46,467 nt of DNA from assembly GCA_030696315.1 (NCBI GenBank), contig JAUYSM010000066.1, forward strand, positions 1 through 46,467, read 5' to 3'. The stretch's first letter is position 1; each line of letters opens with the position of its first letter. Of the stretch, positions 17,259-25,928 are shown piece after piece. The stretch comes from Pseudohongiella sp. (GTDB lineage Bacteria > Pseudomonadota > Gammaproteobacteria > Pseudomonadales > Pseudohongiellaceae). The notes below the pieces were generated by a model, which was not told the DNA's origin, did not search any database, and saw only the letters and a list, made by a program, of their open reading frames with translations. The position numbers and the translations under genes are program-made.

Positions 17259-18566
17259 CTAATTTAAGTACGGAGACCAGGAAGGTTCACGTACATCGCC
17301 CTGCAAAGATGGTAAACGGAACTTGATGCGGCCGTCAATGGAAACGGCATCTAATACGCCCTTTCCACCTGCGGTTGTTCCGAACATGATCATGCTTCCG
17401 TTTGGTGCCACGCTGGGAGATTCGTCAAGTGCAGTCTCTGTGAGTTTTATGACCCTGGAGGTCTGAACATTCAGAATGGCAATACCATAACTGTTGTCCT
17501 GACGGGTCTCTCTTCTCACATGCACCAAGTTTACTCCATCAGGGAGAAACTGGGCTTTTGCACAATAAAAACAATCAAAAGTCAGACGCTCAGGCAAGCC
17601 ACCCGCCGCATCAACTTTGTATATCTGTGGTTGTCCGGTTCTGTCGGAGGTGAATATCACGCTGCGACTATCAAGTGTCCACGCCGGCTCTGTCTCTGCT
17701 CGCGGATGATCCGTCAATTGCCGAAGCTGATCATTAGCCAGGTCGAGCACATAGATATCTGGACTGCCATCCTTAGAAAGCACCATCGCAAGCTTACTGC
17801 CGTCTGGTGACCAGACCGGTGAACTATTAATTCCAGGGAAATTGGTCACTTGCCGGCGCTGTCCGCTCGCCAGATCCTGAATATAAATTCGTGGCAAATC
17901 AGTCTCAAACGAAACGTATGCAATTTGGCTTCCATCGGGAGACCACGCCGGTGACATGATGGGCTCTCTGGACTCAAGCAAAATCTGCGCTCGGCGACCG
18001 TCATAATCTGCGTAATGCAACTTGAAAACAGTACTGCCAATGGCGCCTTCCGCGGATATATACATTATCTTTGTGGAAAACGCCCCGCGTTTGCCCGTTA
18101 TTTCCTGATAAATCACATCACTGATTTCGTGAGCGATATCACGCAGTTGCGACATACTGCCGGTCAATACTTCACCCAGCACTTTGCGCTCACGGTTGAT
18201 GTCAAAAAATTCCCACTGTACTTGTACCATCTGTCCGCCAGGCACTTGGCTGATTTTGCCGATAACCAGGTACTGCTGTGCCAGAATACGCCAATCCCGG
18301 TAGTGCACCTCGCGCTCTTCAGAAGGCAAACTCAACATATTGGCGCGTGACAACGCTCTGAACTCACCAACCTGCTCCAGATTGCTTGAAATAATCTGGG
18401 CGATATCTTCGTCCAGCAGATTGATGCCGTCCCATGCGAACGGAACAACAGCGACCGGGATCGGATTGTCTACGCCTCTGGTGATCTCAATATTCAACTC
18501 AGCGGCTGATAACCTGAGAGAAAATACCAGCGCCAGTACAAAAAAAATCAGGCTGCTTTGTTTCAA
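17259..18566 (-). CDS. tolB: Tol-Pal system protein TolB
   Basis: A 435-residue periplasmic protein with a signal peptide (about 1-21), an N-terminal TolB domain, and a six-bladed WD40-like beta-propeller (repeated SPAWSPDGSQIAY, SPVWSPDGSKLAM, EPAWTLDSRSVIF units). It binds Pal and the TolA C-terminus. The TTG start overlaps the TolA stop (AATTGAAA), giving translational coupling. Confidence 0.96.
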   Translation of the reverse strand: MKQSSLIFFVLALVFSLRLSAAELNIEITRGVDNPIPVAVVPFAWDGINLLDEDIAQIISSNLEQVGEFRALSRANMLSLPSEEREVHYRDWRILAQQYLVIGKISQVPGGQMVQVQWEFFDINRERKVLGEVLTGSMSQLRDIAHEISDVIYQEITGKRGAFSTKIMYISAEGAIGSTVFKLHYADYDGRRAQILLESREPIMSPAWSPDGSQIAYVSFETDLPRIYIQDLASGQRRQVTNFPGINSSPVWSPDGSKLAMVLSKDGSPDIYVLDLANDQLRQLTDHPRAETEPAWTLDSRSVIFTSDRTGQPQIYKVDAAGGLPERLTFDCFYCAKAQFLPDGVNLVHVRRETRQDNSYGIAILNVQTSRVIKLTETALDESPSVAPNGSMIMFGTTAGGKGVLDAVSIDGRIKFRLPSLQGDVREPSWSPYLN

Positions 18567-19411
18567 TTAAGTAAGTCCTCTGGTCTGAACGTTAACAACA
18601 AAGAACGGAAATTCCGTTCAAACATCCGCGGCGGCATACCCTGTAGCTCCGAAAAGCGTCCCACCGCACGCACAGCTGATTCTGCGGCCCTGTCAAATGC
18701 TGCGTCGCCGCTTGACCTGACAATTTCTACATCCACGACATCACCTGTTGGAACCAATCGAATTCGCAACACGGCGGTCATATTATTTCTGGCACTCGGC
18801 GGGCGGGACCAATTGCGCTGCACCAGATCATGAATAACAGCGGTATACGCCATCACAATCTCTGACTCAGTCTCTGCCTGCTCACGTGCAGTTGCCTCGG
18901 CTTCAGCCTGCGCTGCAGCATCAGCCTGACGCTGTTGTTCTTGTCGTTGTGCCTCTTGCTGGCGCGCTACTTCCTGCTGTCGCGCCTGTTCTTGCTCTCG
19001 TGCCACTTCTTGCTGGCGCCGCTGATCAGCCTCTTGCTGTTCGCGTTGCTGCCGTATGACAGCCTGTCGCTGCTGCTCCTGCTGCGCGGCCGTTTCACGC
19101 GCGGCCTGCTCTTGCCTTGCCTGTTCCTGCCGGGCCTGTTCCTGTCGGGCTTGCTCCTGCCTGGCCTGTTCTTGTCGAACCTGCTCCTGCCGCTGCCGTT
19201 CCTGCCGCTGCTGTTCGGTGCGCTGCTGTTGCACCTGTTCGTTGCGCGCCTGCGGATTTTCCTGCACTAACAAAGCCTTGACTGCCGGCGGCCTGATTAC
19301 ATCCAGTACTTCGGAATCAGCACGCTGCAAAATCAGCAGTGAGCCCAAGATCAGCCCGTGAATCAACAAGGCCAGCATTACTGAAAACGGATAACCATTA
19401 AATGCCGTCAC
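18563..19411 (-). CDS. tolA: Tol-Pal system protein TolA
   Basis: A 282-residue inner-membrane protein that spans the periplasm and transmits proton-motive force from TolQR. It has one membrane helix (about 7-29), a long helical domain (about 50-185) and a C-terminal TolA/TonB-like domain (about 187-282). The helical domain is Gln/Arg/Glu-rich instead of the Ala/Lys-rich type of E. coli and contains five EQ(A/V)RQ pentapeptides in tandem (residues 76-100). It is shorter than E. coli TolA (421 aa). It starts 5 bases after tolR. Confidence 0.9.
   Translation of the reverse strand: MTAFNGYPFSVMLALLIHGLILGSLLILQRADSEVLDVIRPPAVKALLVQENPQARNEQVQQQRTEQQRQERQRQEQVRQEQARQEQARQEQARQEQARQEQAARETAAQQEQQRQAVIRQQREQQEADQRRQQEVAREQEQARQQEVARQQEAQRQEQQRQADAAAQAEAEATAREQAETESEIVMAYTAVIHDLVQRNWSRPPSARNNMTAVLRIRLVPTGDVVDVEIVRSSGDAAFDRAAESAVRAVGRFSELQGMPPRMFERNFRSLLLTFRPEDLLN
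19103..19186 (-). repeat. Tandem 15-base repeat inside tolA
   Basis: Five imperfect 15-base units encode EQVRQ/EQARQ in the helical domain of TolA. Units differ at third positions, so the array may expand or shrink by slippage or unequal recombination while keeping the frame. Confidence 0.75.
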
Positions 19412-19416
19412 GCCAT

Positions 19417-19851
19417 TTATTCCAGTGGTTTGGTAACCAGATTCGGACTGTTTACACCTGCTACACGCAATGCCTCCATCAAGCTGATAAAAGGACCGTA
19501 GCTGGCATTGGCATCACCTTCCACAAAAATCTGGATTGTCGGGTTAGCTGAGACGATACTGGTCACTTGCTGACCGATCAACTCGAGCGCCACCGGCGTC
19601 TGCTCTTCTTGAGAAGTTACGCCCAGACTTATGAAATACTCATTATCTGCTGTAATTTCTATAACCAGCGTTTCCGCGTTCTCATCCATCTCCAAGGGCT
19701 CTGAGCTTGCTTGAGGCAAATCCACACGCAACCCTTGTGTCAATAATGGCGCAGTCACCATAAAAACAATCAGCAATACCAGCATGACGTCAATGTACGG
19801 AACCACATTGATCTCTGCTACCGGTTTACGCTTTTTTCTGACTATTTCCAT
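19417..19851 (-). CDS. tolR: Tol-Pal system protein TolR
   Basis: A 144-residue ExbD/TolR-family protein: one N-terminal membrane helix (about 15-36) carrying the proton-channel aspartate D21 (VVPYIDVMLVLLIVFMV; equivalent of E. coli D23), and a periplasmic domain. With TolQ it forms the proton-driven motor energising TolA. It lies 60 bases after tolQ. Confidence 0.95.
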   Translation of the reverse strand: MEIVRKKRKPVAEINVVPYIDVMLVLLIVFMVTAPLLTQGLRVDLPQASSEPLEMDENAETLVIEITADNEYFISLGVTSQEEQTPVALELIGQQVTSIVSANPTIQIFVEGDANASYGPFISLMEALRVAGVNSPNLVTKPLE

Positions 19852-19911
19852 GGCACTTGTAACCTTGATCGTTGCTTGAATTTAACTGGCTGTTTCCGTC
19901 AGCGATCACAG

Positions 19912-20616
19912 TCAAACTTTTGTAGCAGGAGCACTGACAACCTGCCTGTGCAGGATACCGGCAAACTCCTCTGTAAACGTAATGTAGTTACCTGCTATCA
20001 CGTCAACTTTGGACGAATAACGGTTATAGGCCACCACTGCCGGGATCGCTGCAAACAAGCCCATGGCTGTTGCGATCAATGCCTCAGCAATACCAGGCGC
20101 AACAACTTGCAAAGACGCCTGGCTCTGTTCCGCCAGACTGATAAATGAATTCATGATCCCGATAACGGTTCCGAACAGACCTATATACGGTGTTACAGAG
20201 CCTACGGTTGCCAGAAAGGGCAAATGTTTTTCCAACTTTTCTTCTTCACGTGAATACGCAACCCTCATAGCGCGCTGTGCGCCCGCCATGACACCTTCAG
20301 AGTTGACGCCGCCTTGTTGGCGCAAACGCATGAACTCTTTAAAACCAGCCCTGAAAATATTTTCCATGCCGCCGGTGGGTTTATTTGCCTTCTGCTGATC
20401 ACTGCCCTCTCTGTAAAGCTGGCTCAAATCCATGCCGGACCAAAAACGTTTTTCAAACCCGCTCATACCCTGTTCGGCACTGCTTAGTACTAACCAGCGC
20501 TGCACAATCATGACCCAGGAAATGATGGAGGCAAGCAACAGAGTCAGCATGACAAGCTGAACAACAATGGTTGCTTCAAGAATTAACGACCAGACGTTTA
20601 TAGAACTGCTGTGCAC
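19912..20616 (-). CDS. tolQ: Tol-Pal system protein TolQ
   Basis: A 234-residue ExbB/TolQ/MotA-family protein with three membrane helices (about 14-37, 130-155 and 170-195) and the conserved VTPYIGLFGTVIGIMNSF segment. GTG start with AGGA 8 bases upstream. It opens the tolQRAB-pal-cpoB operon. The ybgC thioesterase gene that normally precedes it is absent here. Confidence 0.95.
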   Translation of the reverse strand: MHSSSINVWSLILEATIVVQLVMLTLLLASIISWVMIVQRWLVLSSAEQGMSGFEKRFWSGMDLSQLYREGSDQQKANKPTGGMENIFRAGFKEFMRLRQQGGVNSEGVMAGAQRAMRVAYSREEEKLEKHLPFLATVGSVTPYIGLFGTVIGIMNSFISLAEQSQASLQVVAPGIAEALIATAMGLFAAIPAVVAYNRYSSKVDVIAGNYITFTEEFAGILHRQVVSAPATKV

Positions 20617-20659
20617 TAGAGTATTCCTTTAACCGGTTACACGTCTCAAAACAGGCAGC

Positions 20660-20665
20660 ATTATA
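20660..20665 (-). promoter_or_regulatory. -10 element of likely tolQ promoter
   Basis: A perfect TATAAT on the minus strand, in an AT-rich stretch, 44 bases before the tolQ GTG in the 140-base gap after ruvB. No good -35 hexamer was found 16-18 bases upstream. The operon probably starts here. Confidence 0.5.
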
Positions 20666-20756
20666 AGCTTAATTAAATACTTATAACACTCTGGCCGATG
20701 TCTTAAGGCTGACAAAATATGGCGAAAACATGATATTTGAACTGATTTTGATGCAA

Positions 20757-21782
20757 TCAGACCGAGACGGGGGCAATCAGCCCAAACTGCAGGTAGGCAT
20801 GAGGCGTCACCATACGTCCACGAGGGGTGCGCATAATGAATCCCTGTTGAATCAGATAAGGCTCGAGCACGTCTTCAATGGTATCCCTTTCCTCACTGAT
20901 CGCGGCCGCCAGGCTGTCTACGCCCACAGGGCCACCACCAAATTTTTCAATCATGGTCAGCAACAGTCGACGATCCATGTGATCAAAGCCGTTGTTATCA
21001 ATGCTCAGCATATCCAGCGCTTTGTCGGCGGTTTCCAGCGTGATTGACCCATCATGCTTCACTTCGCTGAAATCGCGCACACGGCGCAGCAGGCGATTGG
21101 CAATGCGAGGTGTACCGCGTGAGCGCCGGGCTATTTCAAACGCACCTTGCTGGTCAATGGCACACCCCAATATCCTGGCAGAACGCATTACAATCTCGCA
21201 CAACTGCTCAGACGTATAGAACTCCAGGCGCTGAATGATGCCAAAGCGATCACGCAATGGAGAGGTTAATAAACCTGCACGCGTGGTGGCTCCGACCAGC
21301 GTAAACGGAGGCAACTCCAGCTTGATTGAGCGCGCACCCGGTCCCTCACCGATCATGATATCAAGCTGATAATCCTCCATAGCCGGGTATAAAATTTCCT
21401 CTATTGCCGGGCTAAGACGGTGAATCTCATCAATAAAAAGCACGTCTCCATGCTCAAGGTTGGTCAGCAATGCTGCCAGATCCCCTGCTTTTTCGAGCAC
21501 AGGGCCAGACGTGGTTTTGATCGCCACATTCAACTCATTGGCAATGATATTGGCGAGTGTAGTTTTACCTAACCCTGGCGGACCAAAAATCAGGGTATGA
21601 TCCAGCGGTTCCGAACGCTGGCGGGCTGCGCTGATAAATATATCCATCTGGTTTTTAACATCCGTCTGACCAATGTAGTCTTTCAGACTGAGCGGACGGA
21701 TAGCACGATCGACAGACTGCTCCATAGGGGCAAGGCCGGGCGAAATCAGTCGTTCATTTTCAGCACTGTTAAAGTCAGACAT
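20757..21782 (-). CDS. ruvB: Holliday-junction branch-migration helicase RuvB
   Basis: A 341-residue AAA+ ATPase. Walker [10 protein letters not shown] (67-75), Walker B LFIDEI (115-120), sensor 1 VGATTRAG, arginine-finger region PLRDRFG, and a C-terminal winged helix ([15 protein letters not shown]). With RuvA it drives branch migration of Holliday junctions. It is 20 bases after ruvA. Confidence 0.97.
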   Translation of the reverse strand: MSDFNSAENERLISPGLAPMEQSVDRAIRPLSLKDYIGQTDVKNQMDIFISAARQRSEPLDHTLIFGPPGLGKTTLANIIANELNVAIKTTSGPVLEKAGDLAALLTNLEHGDVLFIDEIHRLSPAIEEILYPAMEDYQLDIMIGEGPGARSIKLELPPFTLVGATTRAGLLTSPLRDRFGIIQRLEFYTSEQLCEIVMRSARILGCAIDQQGAFEIARRSRGTPRIANRLLRRVRDFSEVKHDGSITLETADKALDMLSIDNNGFDHMDRRLLLTMIEKFGGGPVGVDSLAAAISEERDTIEDVLEPYLIQQGFIMRTPRGRMVTPHAYLQFGLIAPVSV

Positions 21783-21802
21783 ACCTGCCGTTTTGCCTCT
21801 AA

Positions 21803-22411
21803 TTAGACCATGGCTCTGAGTGCCAAGCGGATAATCTCTTCGCTGCGCTCAAGTCCCGGCTTATCCTTTAAAACCCGCATCACCATCTTTGCTGCCTCTT
21901 GAGGCTTATAACCCAGCGAAATCAGGGCCGTTTCCGCATCTTCGCTCAAATGATGGCTACCGGCAATTTTCTGCACGACTGGCACACCCGGTGAAGGCGC
22001 TGATTGCCAGGCTGCCAACCGATCGCGCATATCAAGCACCAGACGTTCAGCGGTTTTCTTCCCGATGCCCGGGATTTTTGTCAGCGCGGTAACGTCATTT
22101 GTCTGCACCAGACGCACAAACTCCTCTGCGGGCACACCGGACAAAATAGCCAAAGCGACCTTCGGACCAATGCCAGTCACCTTGATCAGCGCACGAAACA
22201 GTGCTCTTTCCTGTTCTTCAAGGAATGCAAACAATTGATGTGCGTCTTCGCGCACCACCAGATGGGTAAAAAGCACAACTCCCTGACCCAGAGGTGGCAG
22301 CTGATAAAAAGTGCTCATCGGGGCAAGCAATTCGTACCCCACACCGTTTACATCCAACAACAGGTCTGGCGCCTTTTTTTCCAGCAATATTCCCTTCAAT
22401 CGACCAATCAA
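21803..22411 (-). CDS. ruvA: Holliday-junction DNA-binding protein RuvA
   Basis: A 202-residue protein: N-terminal OB fold (MIGRLKG... VNGVGYEL), two helix-hairpin-helix motifs ([19 protein letters not shown] and [16 protein letters not shown]), and the C-terminal RuvB-binding domain ([17 protein letters not shown]). TTG start supported by GGAG six bases upstream and by the family's conserved MIGRL start. Confidence 0.96.
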   Translation of the reverse strand: MIGRLKGILLEKKAPDLLLDVNGVGYELLAPMSTFYQLPPLGQGVVLFTHLVVREDAHQLFAFLEEQERALFRALIKVTGIGPKVALAILSGVPAEEFVRLVQTNDVTALTKIPGIGKKTAERLVLDMRDRLAAWQSAPSPGVPVVQKIAGSHHLSEDAETALISLGYKPQEAAKMVMRVLKDKPGLERSEEIIRLALRAMV

Positions 22412-22461
22412 GGTTTGCTCCAGAGGCTAGCACAAGATTAAATTTGGTAACCAGTATGCGG

Positions 22462-22983
22462 TTAAGTCTTATAGCGCCGTCCACCAAAACTGCGCGCAGC
22501 GGCGATACGCTCCATGCTCTGCCTGCTATTGGCGTGACACACGGCAATCGCCAACGCATCAGCAGCATCTGCCTGCAGCTTGCCCTGCAACCCTAAAAGC
22601 ACTTTTATCATGTGCTGCACCTGCAGCTTGTCCGCTGCGCCGGTGCCTGTGACCGCCTGCTTGACCGTGCGCGGCGTATATTCAGCTACCGGCAGATCAA
22701 ATTGCAGACAGGCCACCATCGCCGCGCCACGTGCCTGCCCTAGTTTGAGCGCAGACGACACACTTTTGCCGAGAAACACTTCCTCGATAGCACATTCCTG
22801 GGGGCTATACTGCTTAATGATGCTGGTCAAAGCAAAAAAGATATCACGCAGACGCTGTGGGTGCTCCCCCGGTGTAGGGCGGATACATCCACAATCGATA
22901 TACTTTAATTTGTTGCCTACTGACTCGACGATGCCGTAGCCGGTTGCACGAGAGCCAGGATCAATCCCAAGAATCAGTGTCAC
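22462..22983 (-). CDS. ruvC: Holliday-junction resolvase RuvC
   Basis: A 173-residue nuclease that cuts junctions bound by RuvAB. The GTG at 22983 is chosen: GAGG lies 6 bases upstream, and the protein then starts MTLILGIDPGS and has the E. coli length. An ATG at 23001 would add six residues. Catalytic acids are visible in GIDPGS and CAIEEVF; the other two lie in the C-terminal part (DAADALAIAVCH). yebC, usually just upstream, is missing: aspS ends 54 bases away. Confidence 0.96.
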   Translation of the reverse strand: MTLILGIDPGSRATGYGIVESVGNKLKYIDCGCIRPTPGEHPQRLRDIFFALTSIIKQYSPQECAIEEVFLGKSVSSALKLGQARGAAMVACLQFDLPVAEYTPRTVKQAVTGTGAADKLQVQHMIKVLLGLQGKLQADAADALAIAVCHANSRQSMERIAAARSFGGRRYKT

Positions 22984-23037
22984 CCAATACCTCGCGTGCA
23001 AAAACCGACGGCAATAACGCCGCCGGTTGACGTGAAT

Positions 23038-24837
23038 TTACTCCGGCTGTTGCACCGCAGGACTGGCAGGCGCCGCCACCTGCTCACGCAGACGAATATT
23101 CAGCTCGCGCAATTGTTTGGCAGACACCGGACCCGGCGCATCCGTCAATGGACAGGCAGCAGACTGGGTTTTTGGGAAGGCCATGACATCGCGTATTGAC
23201 GTCGCACCCGTCATCAACATGATCAGACGATCCAGCCCAAAAGCCAGACCACCGTGCGGCGGCGCACCGGAAGCCAATGCGTTAAGCAAGAAGCCAAATT
23301 TCTCCTGCGCCTCTTCCGCGCCAATTCCCAGCAGATCAAAGACCGCCTGCTGCATGTCGGGCCGGTTGATACGGATGGAACCGCCACCCAGCTCAGTGCC
23401 GTTTAAGACCATGTCATACGCTCGGGACAGCGCTTTATCCGGAGTGTTGCGCAGATCCTCTGGAGAGCAGGACGGTGCAGTGAACGGGTGGTGTAAGGAG
23501 TTGAGATTGCCCTCTTTGTCACGCTCGAACATCGGGAAGTCGACAACCCATAGCGGCGCCCAGCCAGAACGGGTAATACCCAGATCGGCTCCCACTTTTA
23601 ATCGCAGCGCACCGATGGCTTCACACACAGGACCAAACTTGTCTGCGCCAAAGAAGATAATATCTCCAGTGGCGGCCTTGATACGCGCCAGCACCGCATT
23701 CACAACCTCTTCCGGCATGAATTTGATGATGGGTGATTGTAGACCTTCCAGCCCGGCACCCAGGTCATTAACCTTGATCCAAGCCAGACCTTTGGCACCA
23801 TAGATACCAACAAATTTGGTGTAGTCATCAATCTCTTTACGCGTCAACGATGCACCGCCCGGCACACGCAAGGCGATAACACGGCTGGCCGGATCATTGG
23901 CAGGACCCGAGAAGACTTTAAAGTCCACGTCTTTCATCAGGTCAGCGATGTCGGTGAACTCCAGATCATTGCGCAAATCTGGCTTGTCCGAGCCAAAGCG
24001 ACGCATGGCTTCAGTCCAGGTCATGCGCGGGAAGTCGCCGAGGTCTACATCCAGATGTTTCAGGAATATGCCACGGATCATTTTTTCCATCACACTCATG
24101 ATGCCCTCTTCATCCATGAACGAGGTTTCAATGTCGATCTGGGTGAACTCAGGCTGACGATCTGCCCTGAGGTCTTCATCACGGAAGCACTTGGCAATCT
24201 GGTAATAACGATCAATGCCAGCCACCATCAGAATCTGCTTGAACAGCTGAGGAGATTGAGGCAGTGCAAAGAACTGACCAGGGTGTGTGCGGCTAGGCAC
24301 CAGATAGTCACGCGCACCTTCCGGTGTAGCACGGGTCAGAATTGGGGTTTCAATATCCAGGAAGCCGTTATCGTCCAGAAAGTTGCGGATTGAGTTACTG
24401 ACTTTGGAGCGAAAGCGCAGACGATCTATCATCTCCGGACGACGCAGATCGATGTAGCGATGACGCAGACGAATGTCTTCGCCCACGTTGGCATGCTCGT
24501 CCAGCTGGAATGGAGGGGTCTTGGCATGCGCCAACACTTCGAGCGTGTGCGCCAATACTTCAATGGCGCCGCTTCCCATGTCGGGATTGACGGTGCCTTC
24601 CGGGCGCGCACGCACCAAACCGGTGACTCGCACAACAAACTCGCTGCGCAGGGATTCCGCCAGATTAAAACTTTCAGCACGATCCGGGTCAAATACAATC
24701 TGGCACAAACCTTCGCGGTCACGCAGATCAACAAATATGACACCGCCATGATCCCGTCGACGATGGACCCAGCCACACAAGCTGACTGTTTCGCCCTTGA
24801 GCTGTTCGTTCAATTCTCCGCAATAGTGGCTGCGCAT
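23038..24837 (-). CDS. aspS: Aspartyl-tRNA synthetase (predicted non-discriminating)
   Basis: A 599-residue class II synthetase: N-terminal OB-fold anticodon-binding domain (1-105), catalytic core with motif 2 ([18 protein letters not shown]), bacterial GAD insertion (about 285-420), and motif 3 ([14 protein letters not shown]). His30 ([10 protein letters not shown]) and Gly81 (RARPEG) match the two residues reported to let P. aeruginosa AspRS also charge tRNA-Asn (H31, G82, recalled). If so, Asn-tRNA would be completed by GatCAB. It starts 65 bases after the zinc-ribbon gene. Confidence 0.95.
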   Translation of the reverse strand: MRSHYCGELNEQLKGETVSLCGWVHRRRDHGGVIFVDLRDREGLCQIVFDPDRAESFNLAESLRSEFVVRVTGLVRARPEGTVNPDMGSGAIEVLAHTLEVLAHAKTPPFQLDEHANVGEDIRLRHRYIDLRRPEMIDRLRFRSKVSNSIRNFLDDNGFLDIETPILTRATPEGARDYLVPSRTHPGQFFALPQSPQLFKQILMVAGIDRYYQIAKCFRDEDLRADRQPEFTQIDIETSFMDEEGIMSVMEKMIRGIFLKHLDVDLGDFPRMTWTEAMRRFGSDKPDLRNDLEFTDIADLMKDVDFKVFSGPANDPASRVIALRVPGGASLTRKEIDDYTKFVGIYGAKGLAWIKVNDLGAGLEGLQSPIIKFMPEEVVNAVLARIKAATGDIIFFGADKFGPVCEAIGALRLKVGADLGITRSGWAPLWVVDFPMFERDKEGNLNSLHHPFTAPSCSPEDLRNTPDKALSRAYDMVLNGTELGGGSIRINRPDMQQAVFDLLGIGAEEAQEKFGFLLNALASGAPPHGGLAFGLDRLIMLMTGATSIRDVMAFPKTQSAACPLTDAPGPVSAKQLRELNIRLREQVAAPASPAVQQPE

Positions 24838-24902
24838 ACGCTATCCTATTTTCTCTCTCTGAATAATCAAGTGGTTAGTATCAGGCGACTGGGGGGCCTG
24901 GA

Positions 24903-25193
24903 TCAAACTGTAACAGAGCTGGTGTCTGACTTTGAGCTTTCTGTTTTGGTGCTCTCAGGCTTACTGCTGGCAGCACTGCCATCCCCATCCTGAGTTCCGT
25001 GACGTTTGTTCGTCGTCTTAAAATCCGTCTCGTACCAACCACCACCTTTTAACCTGAAACTGGGGGCTGAAATCTGTTTGGATAATGCTTGCTTCTGACA
25101 GACTGGACACTGTGTTAATGGTGCATCGCTGAAACGTTGGATTGCTTCCATACGGTGGCCACACTCTTTGCATTGATACTCATAAATCGGCAT
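24903..25193 (-). CDS. FmdB/regulatory-type zinc-ribbon protein
   Basis: A 96-residue protein starting MPIYEYQCKECGH, with a zinc ribbon formed by C8, C11, C29 and C32 (CPVC), followed by a GGGWYETDFK segment and a disordered Ser/Thr/Lys tail. This family (CxxC_CxxC_SSSS) is regularly found before aspS in gammaproteobacteria. Function is unknown. The ATG at 25193 is chosen because it gives the family start. Confidence 0.9.
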   Translation of the reverse strand: MPIYEYQCKECGHRMEAIQRFSDAPLTQCPVCQKQALSKQISAPSFRLKGGGWYETDFKTTNKRHGTQDGDGSAASSKPESTKTESSKSDTSSVTV

Positions 25194-25254
25194 AGTGAAT
25201 CCCAAGCTCCGAATAACACGTACTGCAGCACAGGCTGCCAAATCAAGGGCGCGG

Positions 25255-25260
25255 ATTATA
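25255..25260 (-). promoter_or_regulatory. -10 element of likely promoter for the zinc-ribbon/aspS block
   Basis: TATAAT on the minus strand about 62 bases before the zinc-ribbon ATG, in the divergent gap with the HU-like gene. The -35 is poor. It would drive the fmdB-type/aspS/ruvCAB genes. Confidence 0.45.
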
Positions 25261-25320
25261 ACTCAAGAACCCCCGCGGCAGCACCTGAATTGCGGGTTTT
25301 GCTCTAGCTCATTTGAACAC

Positions 25321-25349
25321 TTGCGACGCCATGCTCAATCCATTATAAA
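25321..25349 (+). promoter_or_regulatory. Sigma-70 promoter for the HU-like gene
   Basis: TTGCGA (25321-25326), a 17-base spacer, and TATAAA (25344-25349). The start of transcription would be near 25357, about 70 bases before the ATG. Confidence 0.55.
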
Positions 25350-25427
25350 TAGCGTCTAGTGCGGCGTTTTATAGCGCGATTTAGCCTCAGCTCCCCATTT
25401 CTCACTCTACTTGTAACAGGATCCGGC

Positions 25428-25781
25428 ATGGCAGCGACCAAACCAATAGTCAAAAAAACAACAGCAATTGCAGAAAAGTATACAAAAACCGCGATCCTCG
25501 CGGAAATTGCGGCAAACACCGATCTCACGAGAAAGCAGGTCGACTCAGTATTAAATGAACTGGGCAGCATAATTGAGCGTCATATCAAAAAGCGCGGCGT
25601 CGGCGAGTTTACCTTGCCTGGCTTACTCAAAATCAAGGCAGTTAAAAAACCTGCCCAGCCCGCACGAAAAAATGTGCCGAATCCCTTTAAACCAGGCGAA
25701 CTGATGGATATAGCTAAAAAACCAGCCAGTACCCGCGTAAAAATACTGCCGTTAAAGAAGCTCAAAGAATTTGCACAATAA
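25428..25781 (+). CDS. HU/IHF-family DNA-binding protein
   Basis: A 117-residue nucleoid-type protein. The ATG at 25428 (AACAGG seven bases upstream) yields an N-terminal basic tail of about 20 residues, then the HU fold with helices TKTAILAEIAANTDLTRKQVDSVLNEL and the beta arm region PFKPGELMDIAKKPASTRVKILPLKKLK. It is longer than classical HU (about 90) because of the basic extension, like the HU-like proteins next to proS or elsewhere in several gammaproteobacteria. It probably bends or coats DNA; which paralogue it is remains open. Confidence 0.88.
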   Translation: MAATKPIVKKTTAIAEKYTKTAILAEIAANTDLTRKQVDSVLNELGSIIERHIKKRGVGEFTLPGLLKIKAVKKPAQPARKNVPNPFKPGELMDIAKKPASTRVKILPLKKLKEFAQ

Positions 25782-25798
25782 TTCGAACCCGGATAAAC

Positions 25799-25824
25799 GG
25801 GGCGTCAGTTAACAGCGCCGCCCC
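25799..25824 (+). terminator. GC-rich hairpin after the HU-like gene, weak terminator candidate
   Basis: GGGGCG and CGCCCC can pair around a 14-base loop between the HU-like gene and proS, but no T-run follows. Termination is doubtful. Confidence 0.25.
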
Positions 25825-25928
25825 TGCTCTGAGACCGCAACCAGCAAGACCCTCTTGTGGAAACCGGCGCTTTAGTCCAGGTTGACACCGATTTCACCAA
25901 TACAAACCTCAAACGAACCGGAAACCGC

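Noticed and set aside
18935-19361. Leucine- and cysteine-rich open frames antisense to tolA
   Set aside because: They are mirror images of the Gln/Arg/Glu repeat of TolA; no ribosome site or family features.
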